The notes under the pieces: model-generated
The model's database searches: none
What the model was told of the DNA's origin: nothing
What the model saw: only the letters and a program-made list of their open reading frames with translations
NCBI GenBank assembly: GCA_003170655.1
Contig: PMYY01000225.1
Span: 3,681-26,432 of the forward strand
From: Nitrospiraceae bacterium
Lineage (GTDB): Bacteria; Nitrospirota; Thermodesulfovibrionia; Thermodesulfovibrionales; Dissulfurispiraceae
Length of the DNA: 22,752 nucleotides
Direction: 5' to 3'
Position numbers and translations under genes: made by a program
Part shown: positions 7,342-17,115 of the stretch, in pieces
How positions within the stretch are numbered: position 1 is the first letter of the stretch
Layout of the letters: each line of letters starts with the position of its first letter

Positions 7342-9831
7342 ATGACACTTCCACTTTCGTCCATATTATGCGAGACAGCTTCGGAACTGATCGCTAAAGA
7401 TGAAAACGGCCTCCTGCTGGGCGATCGCCTCACAGAGATCGTCGACCGGGTGCTCGTTTCCTCGTATCTTTCGACAACTCAGGGAGCGGCTTCTGCTGAT
7501 TTTGCCGATATAGCCTTCCTGGCCATCGGAGGCTATGGGCGCAGAGAGATCATGCCCTACTCGGACATCGATATCATGCTGCTGTCAGGAAACAACGATA
7601 AATGTGCAAGGGATGCGGCACAAACACTTCTATATAGGTTGTGGGATGAAGGGTTTAACATTAGCCACTCGTTCCGTACTCTTAAAGGCTGCACGGATGA
7701 TTCCATGAAAGATCTCCATACCCGAACAGCACTTCTTGATTGCCGCTTTCTCGCTGGCAATGAGGCGCTATTCAGGGATTTCAAGAGGGACATTTACCCT
7801 AAGCTCTTGTTCAAAGGGAAAAAGGGCTTCACAGCGGAAATAATCAGGGAAATCGACAAGAGATATAAGGAAGCCGGCGATTCACTTTGCCTCCTGGAAC
7901 CGAATGTCAAGGAGGGCAGGGGAGGGTTGCGGGATGTTCATGCGATGTCGTGGCTGGCAAGGTCTGAACTTAAACTGACTGCTGTGGAAGAGTATCGTCA
8001 ATTCATGTCGGAAGTGAGGTTCCGCGATTTTTTTTCTGCTTACGAGTTCATGCTGAAAACTCGCGCGTGCATACATATTAAATCGGCAAGGAAAAACGAC
8101 GTGCTTTCTGCTGAGATTCAGGACGAAGTCGCTTCACTATATGGGTTCAGGGACACGACGCGATTCTTCGCTCCCGAGATTATGATGCGCGTCTACTACT
8201 ATAAAGCGAAGGTAATCGTCGATGCGTTGGCAAAGGTTATGAATCTTTGCGGGAAAAGATATTTTTATCTGCCTGCGCCCTTCCTGGTACGGAAGATCAA
8301 TGGCGATTTCAGTATCTCGCGAAATGAGATCATCTTAAAGACGCCGGATGTTTTGGAAGATGCAGCCAAAATTATAGGGGCATTTCAGGTCTATTCCATT
8401 ACGGGGAAAGAGTTCAGTTATCAGGTCGAGGAACTGCTGAAAAACAGGTCTGTTTTCATTAAAAAAGAGGTCCGCTCTTCGAGTCTCGCAATTCAAAGCT
8501 TTCGCGAAATACTCAGGGGCGAAAGGGTTTACGAAACACTCCGCAAAATGCATGATACCGGGGTGCTCGGCAGATTCATTCCCGAATTCGGAAGGTTACA
8601 GCATCTTGTCATTCTCGAGGTCTTTCACCGCTATACGGTCGATGAACATACGCTGCTTGCGGTGCGAAACTTTGAGCGACTAAAAAACAATAAGCAGGGC
8701 AAATTGCAGTATCTGGCTGAAATTGTGCGGAAAGTTAAGCAGGAGGTCCTCTTTCTGGCTATACTTCTTCACGACATAGGGAAGGGAGTATCGAGAAAGC
8801 ATGAGGAAGTCGGATACATCATAATAAAAAGCATTCTGGAGCGGCTGCTTATCGATCAACATGACCGGCAGAAGATAGAATTTCTCGTGCGCAACCATAT
8901 TTTCCTCGCAAAGCTTGCGCTAACACGCGACGCTGACGCTCCTGAAACTGTCATCCAGCTTGCCGAGGCAGCAGAAGACGAGGAGAATCTAGATGCTCTT
9001 TATCTTATGACTTATGCCGATATGAGCGCGGTCAATGATGAATTCTGGAATGAGTGGAAGGCATCTCTTCTAACCGGGCTTTATACAAAGACACGAGACC
9101 ATATCAGAGGCGTGCGCAAGGATACCTATCCGTTGCTTGATAAAAAACTCCAGCTGTTTGTCAGAGAAATGTCGGAAAGATACCTGCTTTCAAATGCCAT
9201 CGACGAAATAAAAGCGGACCAAGCGCAAACTAAAATCGCGAAGAAGGAGGGTCTGGCCGTATCTATAAAGGAGACAAGCGACTCTGCCGCCGAAATCACG
9301 GTCATTACCTTTAAGATGCCACGGCTATTTTCAAGGATCGTTGGTGTGTTGAGCGCACGGGGCCTGAACATCATACGCGCTAGGCTCTTCACCAGCGACA
9401 AGGGGATGGTCATTAGAAAAATCATCGTATCCAATTGGGGAACCCTATTATGGGATGGGATGGAAACGGGCATTATCCATGATCTGCAGAGAGTTATTCT
9501 CCGCGATGAATCGGTGACCCTCAATCAGACTGCGGCCATTGAGAAAAGAACGCGTTCTAAGAGATTTGAGACTTTCTTCGAGATAGACAATGAATCATCC
9601 GACCGGTACACAATTCTCGAAGTCATGCTGCCGGACAAAATAGGCCTTTTATATGACATTACCATTCGTCTGTATAACTATAAAATTGATATACTATCGG
9701 CGGTAATCAATACCGACGACGGCACGGCCCATGATGTATTTTATCTTAATAAGGACGGCGACAAGCTTGGTTTTGAAGACTGCCTGCAGGTCCTCAACGA
9801 GTTGTGGGCTGTCGAGCATGGCACGGGGTAG
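7342..9831 (+). CDS. glnD: [Protein-PII] uridylyltransferase / uridylyl-removing enzyme
   Basis: GlnD senses glutamine and adds UMP to, or removes it from, PII proteins, so setting nitrogen assimilation. The product has 829 residues, somewhat shorter than the E. coli protein. The nucleotidyltransferase motif GGYGRRE at 63-69 is followed by the acidic pair in SDIDIM at 74-79. The family segment NVKEGRGGLRD is at 188-198. The HD domain that removes UMP has YTVDEHTLLAV at 431-441 and LLHDIGKG at 475-482. Two ACT domains lie near 652-710 and 757-825. All catalytic signatures are intact, so both activities are expected. The ribosome binding site in front of the ATG is weak, and a TAG seven codons upstream limits the frame. 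No glnB or amtB gene is nearby. The tamB gene follows with its GTG 11 bases after this stop. Confidence 0.96.
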   Translation: MTLPLSSILCETASELIAKDENGLLLGDRLTEIVDRVLVSSYLSTTQGAASADFADIAFLAIGGYGRREIMPYSDIDIMLLSGNNDKCARDAAQTLLYRLWDEGFNISHSFRTLKGCTDDSMKDLHTRTALLDCRFLAGNEALFRDFKRDIYPKLLFKGKKGFTAEIIREIDKRYKEAGDSLCLLEPNVKEGRGGLRDVHAMSWLARSELKLTAVEEYRQFMSEVRFRDFFSAYEFMLKTRACIHIKSARKNDVLSAEIQDEVASLYGFRDTTRFFAPEIMMRVYYYKAKVIVDALAKVMNLCGKRYFYLPAPFLVRKINGDFSISRNEIILKTPDVLEDAAKIIGAFQVYSITGKEFSYQVEELLKNRSVFIKKEVRSSSLAIQSFREILRGERVYETLRKMHDTGVLGRFIPEFGRLQHLVILEVFHRYTVDEHTLLAVRNFERLKNNKQGKLQYLAEIVRKVKQEVLFLAILLHDIGKGVSRKHEEVGYIIIKSILERLLIDQHDRQKIEFLVRNHIFLAKLALTRDADAPETVIQLAEAAEDEENLDALYLMTYADMSAVNDEFWNEWKASLLTGLYTKTRDHIRGVRKDTYPLLDKKLQLFVREMSERYLLSNAIDEIKADQAQTKIAKKEGLAVSIKETSDSAAEITVITFKMPRLFSRIVGVLSARGLNIIRARLFTSDKGMVIRKIIVSNWGTLLWDGMETGIIHDLQRVILRDESVTLNQTAAIEKRTRSKRFETFFEIDNESSDRYTILEVMLPDKIGLLYDITIRLYNYKIDILSAVINTDDGTAHDVFYLNKDGDKLGFEDCLQVLNELWAVEHGTG

Positions 9832-9834
9832 GGG
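9830..9834 (+). promoter_or_regulatory. Ribosome binding site that decides the tamB start
   Basis: AGGGG overlaps the glnD stop codon and lies 8 bases before GTG 9843. This favours that GTG over the in-frame GTG at 9804, which lies inside glnD. Confidence 0.55.
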
Positions 9835-9842
9835 TTGACAGA

Positions 9843-12800
9843 GTGCGGGTTAAGAAAAAAACTGTATACATAACGATTATATTATTTATTATAGCCATCC
9901 TCTTCCTGGCCGGGCGGGGGCCCTATATCTCCAATGCACTCAAGAAACTCATCCTCCCCGAGCTGGAACTTATGACGGGCAAGAAGATTATCGCGGGAAA
10001 GATATATATTAACGTCTTTCCATTATTTGTCGAGATGAAGGACGCGATTGTTTTTAATGAAAATGGGGCAAAGCTGCTCTCTGCCGAGAGGGTTAAAGGA
10101 TACGTCACCCTAACCGGATTGATCAGGAAAGAGCTGATAATTAATAGGCTGGTGATCAGGAATTCTGAAGTTAGAGTCGGGAAAGACGAACTTAAAGAGG
10201 TCTTTGAGAACGTCAGGAAATATCTTGCTATTGAGAGAAAGGATACCCTGAAGGTTGCCATCCGTTCGGTTGTTCTGGATAATTCTTTTCTGGACCTTCA
10301 TGATGGTGAAAAGAGGATTTCGATAAGAAGTGTGTATTCTGAAGCAACGCTGGCAGACAAGCCTGCCTTCAATTTATCTCTTCGCGAGTTGAATCTGCAC
10401 ATGCCCGGCATTCCTGAAATGTCAGGGTCCGTTGATGCTATTTTCTCCGTAGATAAAGACATGGTCGATATAAGAAGTTTGAAGGTCGGCGCTTACGGTT
10501 CCCAGATAAAATCTAGTGGTACAATTGGCATAAGACCTGTTGCAGGCAAAATAAAGACGGATATCGATTTATTGATGAAATCCGTCAAGAAGGTATTCGC
10601 GCTTAGTAAAAGTGGAGAAGGAAAGATCAATGCCAGCGGGACGATAAAAGCGAAAGACTTCTCATCACTTGGGGGTTTTAACCTCGACCTTAAAATCAAC
10701 GGAGACCTATATCTCGAAACACTCATGGAGCTGCTGAAAGTCAAAGAAAAACTTGAAGGTCATGTAGAGGTAAACGGTACGCTTACGGGTCCGTTTAACG
10801 ACCTCCGCGGCGCTATTGCGGCTAATATGAACGATGGGAACCTGTTCGGGGTTAAAATCGACAGACTTAAATGCGCTATCAACTATCAGGATAAGGTCAT
10901 GAGATTTACCGACGCCCGTGCATCGCTCTACGGAGGCAGCGCAACAGCTGAGGCGATGATAAACCTGCCTGTGGTTGATTATTACAGATTCAAAGTATTC
11001 GCAAAGCAGGTCGAAAGCAAAGGGTTGTTTGAATTGATTAAATGGGACCCAGGCATCGCACCCGGCAAGGTGGATGGAGAGATCTCCTCGGAAGGAAGCA
11101 GCTTCAGCCCGCAAGGCAATTTTTCATACAGGAAGAGTGCGGGTGGCAAAGACGTGCTCGAAAGAGTACATGTTATCGATGGCACTTTCAGCATGGTGAA
11201 CAATGTAATAACATTACCACGGTTGAGCATATCTACAGGCTCCTCATCTGTATCTGCAACTGGCTCTGTGGACCTGCCCAAAAATGTACTTTTCTTCAGG
11301 GCAAACGGGGTTACCAAAGATTTGAATGATTTGACCGCACCCTATTTTACAGCCCTGTCCGGTCCCGCCGCATTCGGCGCAGTATTGTCTGGAGCGGGCG
11401 GGGATCCAGTGCTGGATCTCAAATTCAAGTCGAGCGATACCAAATTCTTTGCAGGCAAGTTGGACCTGCCGAACCTCACGCGACCTCATACGGTATCTTT
11501 TAGCACGATTGACGGTGATGTCACATACAAAAAAGATCTACTAATCGTCAAGAATTTCCGGGCGGTCTCACCCGGTATGACTGTAGGAACCCTCGGTCAG
11601 ATCCACTTCCAAAAGGCTAAGCATCTGTTCGATGTCATATCTCCTGTCTATGATCTTCGAATAAGTTTTGATAATGGAGATTTAAAGGACCTCTCGGCAA
11701 TGCTCCAAGGAGCACCGCCGCTGTTGGGATCATTCAGATCATCATTCAGTTTCATAGGTCCGGGCGAACTGGCAAGAGCCTCTGGAGATTATCACGCACG
11801 GGACATCGTTATGCCAGGGGACTACAGTCTGGACAATGCCGATGCAGTCCTGGCATTCGAAAAAGGAGAGTTCACATTCAAATCCCTGACCATAAAAAAG
11901 GGGCCGGTACTCCTCAATGCAAAAGGCATGGTGAGTATTAATAAAAAGTACGATTTGTCGGCTACCATGAAGAGCCTGGATCTGATGGCTGTCCTTCCGC
12001 ACAATATGCAAGAGAAGCTGAAGGACAGTAATCTTAGACTCATCTCATTGTCGGACGTGGCAATTAACGGTCACGGAACTTTTGCCGAGCCTTATCTGAA
12101 ACTGAACGGTGTGTTGAGATATAGGGACCCCGGCAGAGAACAGTCATCTGGATCGGGAATGGTAACGGCTGAACTGATAGGCAAGAACGCAACTCTCACC
12201 GTAAATTTCATGGATGGCAAGATGAAGATCCAAGGGGCATCATTACTTACCGAAACGATGCCCTGGCATGTCGATATCAAAATGCTTTCGGCAAGATCGG
12301 ACTTCCTCTTAGCTGGATTCTTAAAGGATGTCCCTGAAGACCTCCTTATAAACCTCAAGGGAGATGCCAGGCTTTGGGGTGATAGAAACAGTTTCAACGG
12401 GATACTTTCTCTTGAGAAAGCGTACGTATATGGTTATGGATACGGGCTTACAAACAGCAAACCTATATCGGTAAAGCTCCAGGACAGGGTCCTTTCGGTA
12501 GAATCGTTTGCGATGAAAAGCGAAACTGCCGAAGTTCGGCTTAAGGGTGAGGTGCATATAGGCAAGAGTTTCAATCTTTCCCTTGACGGGGCGTCCTCAC
12601 TGGCTCCACTCAGATCGGCATCCCGTAACATCGACGTACTTAAGGGAGATGCGAACTTCGCATTGACGCTTACAGGCGCTTGGGATAAGCCGCGCATTAA
12701 TGGGAAGATGAGCGTTGCAAACGGCGCTTTCGGCCTGAAGAACATATCCCACAGGCTGACGTCTGTCAGTGCCAATATATATGCCGATGAGGACAGAATT

Positions 12801-13841
12801 GTCGTGGAAGAGGCACGGGGTAAAATATCGGGAGGAGACATAGTCCTTCATGGTACTGTTTACCTTGATCGCTTCTCATTGAAACGTTTCTTCTTTGAAT
12901 CCAAGCTCACAAATGTTACTGTGTCGGTATCCAGAAATTTCTGGGCACATTTCGACGGTAACCTTGCTTACCAGGGGTCACTTCAGGCGCAGAACATCAC
13001 AGGCGACTTGGAGCTGAAAAAAGCCCGCTATACAGAGCGCGTTGAGTGGAAGAGCTGGCTACTACAGGCCGGCAGAAAAGAGCGCATGAAAATTGAGGCG
13101 GGGAAGCTCGACCAGACCGGGCTTAATGTCCGGGTGCGCGGCAGCAATCTGTCGATCGATAACAATGTGGCTAGGGCTGCCATTAAAATGGATCTAGTAG
13201 TCAGGGGGACTATGGGCCAGCCTGCCCTGCTCGGGAGGATTGAGACCATAAACGGCATCGTCTATTTCAGGAACAATGAATTTTCATTACTGAAAGGAGT
13301 TGTCGACTTCGCCAATCCAAATGAGATCAGCCCTTATTTTGATATTCTTGCCGAATCCAGGATAAAAAATTACACTGTGCGGCTGTCGCTCGACGGCCAT
13401 ATCGACCAGTTCAACTTTGCCCTTTCTGCTTCTCCTGCGCTTGAGGAAAGCGACATCCTCAGCCTGCTCACCGTCGGAGATGTCGGCAAGAATTTAAAGG
13501 GACTGGAAGGCGGTATCGGTGCGGCGGAAGCGACATCTTTCCTCACCGGTAAGATGCAGGATGTTGCAGAAGACAGGTTGAAGACGATAACCGGGGTCGA
13601 CAGGCTTCAAATAGATCCCTCCGTCTCGAGGACTGCCGGCACTGTATCGCCGCGCGTTACCTTATCAAAGAAACTGATAGGAGAGCGTCTCTATGCTACA
13701 TATAGCGCATCCGCAGATGTGAAAGAGGGACAGATAATCAAGTTGGAATATCTGCTTAGTAAGAATTCGTCTTTGGTCGGCGTCAGGGATGCACAGGGAG
13801 GCATCGGTGCGGACATTAAATTCCGTTTCGAGTTCAAATAA
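9843..13841 (+). CDS. tamB: TamB-like translocation and assembly module protein (DUF490)
   Basis: TamB-type proteins span the periplasm from an inner-membrane anchor and help with outer-membrane protein insertion or phospholipid transport. From the GTG at 9843 the protein has 1332 residues. It starts with MRVKKK and a hydrophobic anchor at about 7-24, then has the AsmA-like N-terminal region. A very long stretch of repeating beta-strand segments follows, and the C-terminal DUF490 region includes EESDILSLLTVG and ends in a beta-rich tail (FRFEFK). A longer frame begins at GTG 9804 inside glnD but would put a polar stretch in front of the anchor. The Omp85 gene starts at the next base, so the two products are probably made together as partners. 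The length is close to E. coli TamB. Identity as the TamB/AsmA superfamily is strong; the exact cargo is unknown. Confidence 0.92.
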   Translation: MRVKKKTVYITIILFIIAILFLAGRGPYISNALKKLILPELELMTGKKIIAGKIYINVFPLFVEMKDAIVFNENGAKLLSAERVKGYVTLTGLIRKELIINRLVIRNSEVRVGKDELKEVFENVRKYLAIERKDTLKVAIRSVVLDNSFLDLHDGEKRISIRSVYSEATLADKPAFNLSLRELNLHMPGIPEMSGSVDAIFSVDKDMVDIRSLKVGAYGSQIKSSGTIGIRPVAGKIKTDIDLLMKSVKKVFALSKSGEGKINASGTIKAKDFSSLGGFNLDLKINGDLYLETLMELLKVKEKLEGHVEVNGTLTGPFNDLRGAIAANMNDGNLFGVKIDRLKCAINYQDKVMRFTDARASLYGGSATAEAMINLPVVDYYRFKVFAKQVESKGLFELIKWDPGIAPGKVDGEISSEGSSFSPQGNFSYRKSAGGKDVLERVHVIDGTFSMVNNVITLPRLSISTGSSSVSATGSVDLPKNVLFFRANGVTKDLNDLTAPYFTALSGPAAFGAVLSGAGGDPVLDLKFKSSDTKFFAGKLDLPNLTRPHTVSFSTIDGDVTYKKDLLIVKNFRAVSPGMTVGTLGQIHFQKAKHLFDVISPVYDLRISFDNGDLKDLSAMLQGAPPLLGSFRSSFSFIGPGELARASGDYHARDIVMPGDYSLDNADAVLAFEKGEFTFKSLTIKKGPVLLNAKGMVSINKKYDLSATMKSLDLMAVLPHNMQEKLKDSNLRLISLSDVAINGHGTFAEPYLKLNGVLRYRDPGREQSSGSGMVTAELIGKNATLTVNFMDGKMKIQGASLLTETMPWHVDIKMLSARSDFLLAGFLKDVPEDLLINLKGDARLWGDRNSFNGILSLEKAYVYGYGYGLTNSKPISVKLQDRVLSVESFAMKSETAEVRLKGEVHIGKSFNLSLDGASSLAPLRSASRNIDVLKGDANFALTLTGAWDKPRINGKMSVANGAFGLKNISHRLTSVSANIYADEDRIVVEEARGKISGGDIVLHGTVYLDRFSLKRFFFESKLTNVTVSVSRNFWAHFDGNLAYQGSLQAQNITGDLELKKARYTERVEWKSWLLQAGRKERMKIEAGKLDQTGLNVRVRGSNLSIDNNVARAAIKMDLVVRGTMGQPALLGRIETINGIVYFRNNEFSLLKGVVDFANPNEISPYFDILAESRIKNYTVRLSLDGHIDQFNFALSASPALEESDILSLLTVGDVGKNLKGLEGGIGAAEATSFLTGKMQDVAEDRLKTITGVDRLQIDPSVSRTAGTVSPRVTLSKKLIGERLYATYSASADVKEGQIIKLEYLLSKNSSLVGVRDAQGGIGADIKFRFEFK

Positions 13842-16574
13842 GTGAAGATGATCATTGCGAGAAACATTGTACACGCGATAGCGAAATCAACCTTTGGGGT
13901 TGCTTTGCTGTTTCTGGGTCTCCAATCTTCTATTTCGACGGGATTAGCCGAAGAAAGTTCTATGAAAACGCAGCCGATCATGGAGATCGAAGTTAACGGA
14001 CTCCGCTCCATCACCGAGGATGAAATACTGTATCTCCTCGATCTCAAGAAAGGCATACCTCTTGATGCGAAGCAGTTGCGGATAGGGATCAAGCGTGCTT
14101 TTTTGAAGGGGATTTTCCAGGATATCGTCGTTGAGAGTCTGGATGCGCAACGTGATCGGATACGAGTGATAGTCAAGGAAAAAAACATCATAAAATCCAT
14201 AGACATAACCGGCGCCTCTCATTTTTCCAACAGTTTCATCAAGAAAAGCCTCTCGATAAAAAAGGGAGACAGGTTAAATTATGGAAAACTCGAAAATAGT
14301 GTCGCCACGCTTCGTGATGTTCTTAAGATCAAAGGATTTCCGGACAGCAATGTGTCATATTCCGTAAGCGAGCCGCGGAACAATAAAGTCGATGTCAATA
14401 TAACGATTGCCGAGGGGGAACCTCTCCTGATCAAGGAGATAAGGATTTCCGGCGGCAGCTCAGATGACGGTAAAGACATCTCCAGGCGACTGAAGCTCAG
14501 CCCTGGGGATATCATGGACCGGGATTCAATCGATCAGAGTTTAGAAAAGATTAAGGCCGACTATAAGAATAAATACTACATGAATACTCAGATTTCATAC
14601 AGTTTTACAAATGGTATTCTCGATATCGACTTCACGCCCGGACAGACGTTGACTGTTGTTTTCGATGGTAACGGCACCGTAAGTTCGAGCTCATTAAAAA
14701 AAGAGATACCTTTTTATGAGCTTGACGAATTCAGTGACGACATTCTGGAAGAGACCGTCACAAGGATCATTAGCCTCTATCACCGCGAAGGCTTTCCCGA
14801 TGCGCAGATTGCACCAGTTGTGACCGCTGCCGAAAGAGATATTAATATAAAATTCTTTATCCATGAGGGCGACCGATATCGAGTGGAAAAGATAACTTTC
14901 CCGGAATCCAGCATAAATACGGATAAATTGAAAAGCATCATTCAGTTACAGACCGGAGAACTTTATAATCCGGATCTTGTTACTCCGGACAATGACAGTA
15001 TTAGGGAGTTCTACCACTCCCTTGGATATCTCTATGTAAATGTTGAAGAACCTGCGGTTGAGATCAATGATAAGAAGGCCTCGATTGCGTTCATGTTAAA
15101 TGAAGGCATTCAGGTCAGAGCGACTGCTGTAGAAATAAAGAATAATAAGAACATATCAAGCGAGGAGATACTGCTTAATATCCCCCTTAAAAAGGGGAAT
15201 CCTTATAATGAAGTCGACATCCTGGATTCGCGGATCAAGATACAGAACATATATCGAAACAAGGGATATCTGGATGCGAGTGTTGCAACCGAGAGGGAAA
15301 TCGCAGGGGAAACCGCGTCCATTACGTTCATAGTTCAGGAAGGCAAAGAGTATTTCTTCGGTAAAAGCGTTGTGACAGGCAATGAAGATACGAAAAGGAA
15401 AGTAATAACGCGGGCATTGCTTCACAAAGAAGCAGATCCGTTCAACTACTCTTTGCTCCTTGGAGAAAGGCAGAGACTTTACCGCACAGGATTATTCAAG
15501 GACGTGGAGACAGCGCCGTGGGAAGAGAAACTCGATAATATAAAAGATGTTCTCTATCGGATCGAAGAAGGGGATGCAGGCGCGATAGAATTCGGCTTGG
15601 GATACGGCGAGTATGAGAAGTTCCGGGGTTTTGTGGATATAAGCTACAAGAATCTCTTCGGCATGAACAGGCAGCTGTCGTTTCGGACGGAGATGAGCAC
15701 CCTAAACCGCCGGTTTATTATCCAATATTTTGAGCCATGGTTTCTCGAACGGGAACTCGCATTCAAGGCCCAGATCCTTCGCGAGTACAAGAAGGAGTTG
15801 AATATCGATACGAGACAAATAGATTACCGTTTATCTAGGTACACTGCCACAGCAGGAGTGGAAAAGAAGTTGAGTAGCAATGTAAAGGGCGAGGTTTATT
15901 ATGAACTCGACAATGTCAAGACCTACGACGTAAAGCCTGATATCGTTCTAACTCATGAAGATACGGGGACACTTTTGATAAGTGGCTTTAAAGCTGGACT
16001 GATATATGACAGCAGGGATAATCCGGTCAATTCGAGGAGCGGTATACTCGGGGGCATTACATATAAAGTTGCAACCGCGCTTCTGTTTTCAGAAACCGAT
16101 TTTAACAAAATTCAGATGTATGCTAATAAATATCTCGCACTTAGCAAGAATATAGTACTGGCGGTATCCATTAGGGCCGGAGCAGCGAAGGGCTTTTCAC
16201 GAACAACCGAACTTCCCCTTGTCGAGCGCTTTTTCCTTGGAGGCCGTACTACGGTTCGGGGGTACGCCCAGGATACGCTTGGGCCAAGAGGCGTAGACAA
16301 CAACCCAACTGGAGGAGATGCTTTTCTCATGGGGAACGTCGAATTTCGTTTCGATGTATGGAAAGGGTTGGGGTTTGTGACCTTTGTTGATTGGGGAAAT
16401 GTATGGCAGAAAGCGGAGCAAGTTACTTTCAATGATATCAAATATACTACAGGAGTAGGATTGAGATACAACACACCTGTAGGCCCGCTGAGTATAGACT
16501 ATGGGTATAAGCTGAACAGGAGAACGGGTGAAAGCAAAGGAGAGATTCATTTCAGTGTTGGACAATCATTTTAG
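13842..16574 (+). CDS. bamA: Omp85-family outer-membrane assembly protein (BamA/TamA type) with seven POTRA-like domains
   Basis: This is a beta-barrel protein of the outer membrane that inserts other barrels. The 910-residue product has a signal peptide (hydrophobic about 12-33, cleavage likely after SISTGLA). Seven POTRA-like repeats follow at about 46-114, 115-194, 195-268, 269-344, 345-422, 423-501 and 502-578, each with a terminal glycine-rich turn such as IAEGE, IHEGD or VQEGK. The barrel covers about 579-910, with the lid motif VRGY at 805-808 and terminal FSVGQSF ending in Phe, the usual barrel sorting signal. BamA normally has five POTRA domains and TamA three. The start is uncertain: GTG 13842 directly follows the tamB stop, with ATG 13848 as alternative and no strong ribosome site for either. 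Its place behind tamB favours a TamA-like role, but the domain number and SurA-like neighbour also fit BamA. Confidence 0.92.
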   Translation: MKMIIARNIVHAIAKSTFGVALLFLGLQSSISTGLAEESSMKTQPIMEIEVNGLRSITEDEILYLLDLKKGIPLDAKQLRIGIKRAFLKGIFQDIVVESLDAQRDRIRVIVKEKNIIKSIDITGASHFSNSFIKKSLSIKKGDRLNYGKLENSVATLRDVLKIKGFPDSNVSYSVSEPRNNKVDVNITIAEGEPLLIKEIRISGGSSDDGKDISRRLKLSPGDIMDRDSIDQSLEKIKADYKNKYYMNTQISYSFTNGILDIDFTPGQTLTVVFDGNGTVSSSSLKKEIPFYELDEFSDDILEETVTRIISLYHREGFPDAQIAPVVTAAERDINIKFFIHEGDRYRVEKITFPESSINTDKLKSIIQLQTGELYNPDLVTPDNDSIREFYHSLGYLYVNVEEPAVEINDKKASIAFMLNEGIQVRATAVEIKNNKNISSEEILLNIPLKKGNPYNEVDILDSRIKIQNIYRNKGYLDASVATEREIAGETASITFIVQEGKEYFFGKSVVTGNEDTKRKVITRALLHKEADPFNYSLLLGERQRLYRTGLFKDVETAPWEEKLDNIKDVLYRIEEGDAGAIEFGLGYGEYEKFRGFVDISYKNLFGMNRQLSFRTEMSTLNRRFIIQYFEPWFLERELAFKAQILREYKKELNIDTRQIDYRLSRYTATAGVEKKLSSNVKGEVYYELDNVKTYDVKPDIVLTHEDTGTLLISGFKAGLIYDSRDNPVNSRSGILGGITYKVATALLFSETDFNKIQMYANKYLALSKNIVLAVSIRAGAAKGFSRTTELPLVERFFLGGRTTVRGYAQDTLGPRGVDNNPTGGDAFLMGNVEFRFDVWKGLGFVTFVDWGNVWQKAEQVTFNDIKYTTGVGLRYNTPVGPLSIDYGYKLNRRTGESKGEIHFSVGQSF

Positions 16575-16599
16575 GTGGGATTGCGCAAGAAGTAACCAT

Positions 16600-17115
16600 A
16601 TGCACCGCTCAAGAATTATGAGGATAATAGTCGTGGTGCTCCTGATAATATTTATGCTTATTGCTGCTGCACCGCAGTTATTTTCTGCTGAACTGATAGA
16701 CAGGGTGGTCGCCTATGTCGATGACCACGCTATAACTTATTCTGAATTCTGGGATAAATTCGGGAAACTGAAGAAGGCTTTGCCGGATATAACCGAAGAA
16801 GAGGCAGTCAATTCGATGATCAATAACCTTCTTCTCCTGGAACAGGCTCATAAGATGCGACTGGAAGCCTCAACGGACGATGATCTGGTCAAAGAATATA
16901 TCGAGATGAGGATCAAATCAAGGGTCTTTATCAAGGAAGATCAGCTTGCGGCATACTATGCGGCGCACAGTAAAGAATTCGGAGGGAGGGATTATCTTTC
17001 GGTAAGAGATGAGATCGAAAAATACCTCTCAGAGCTAGAAATCAACAAGCAGCTCAAAGAGCACCTGCAGGACCTGAGAAAGCAATCGAATATTGTAATC
17101 CAGCTTAAGTCTTAA
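16600..17115 (+). CDS. Short SurA N-domain-like periplasmic chaperone, no parvulin domain
   Basis: From the ATG at 16600 the product has 171 residues: basic start MHRSR, hydrophobic segment 8-28, likely cleavage after FSA at 30. The mature part opens with ELIDRVVAYVDDHAITYSEF, which matches the start of SurA/PpiD-type chaperones (VD-R-VA-V-N-D-xIT-SE). A helical bundle follows (EEEAVNSMINNLLLLEQAHK) and a C-terminal helix completes the domain. The prolyl isomerase (parvulin) domain of full SurA is absent. It probably escorts unfolded outer-membrane proteins to the Omp85 product encoded just upstream. A longer frame from 16528 lies partly inside the Omp85 gene and lacks support; AAGAAG precedes ATG 16600, and ATG 16618 is a further option. 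It is the last gene of the plus-strand operon, and its stop overlaps the stop of the convergent acetyltransferase gene. Confidence 0.75.
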   Translation: MHRSRIMRIIVVVLLIIFMLIAAAPQLFSAELIDRVVAYVDDHAITYSEFWDKFGKLKKALPDITEEEAVNSMINNLLLLEQAHKMRLEASTDDDLVKEYIEMRIKSRVFIKEDQLAAYYAAHSKEFGGRDYLSVRDEIEKYLSELEINKQLKEHLQDLRKQSNIVIQLKS

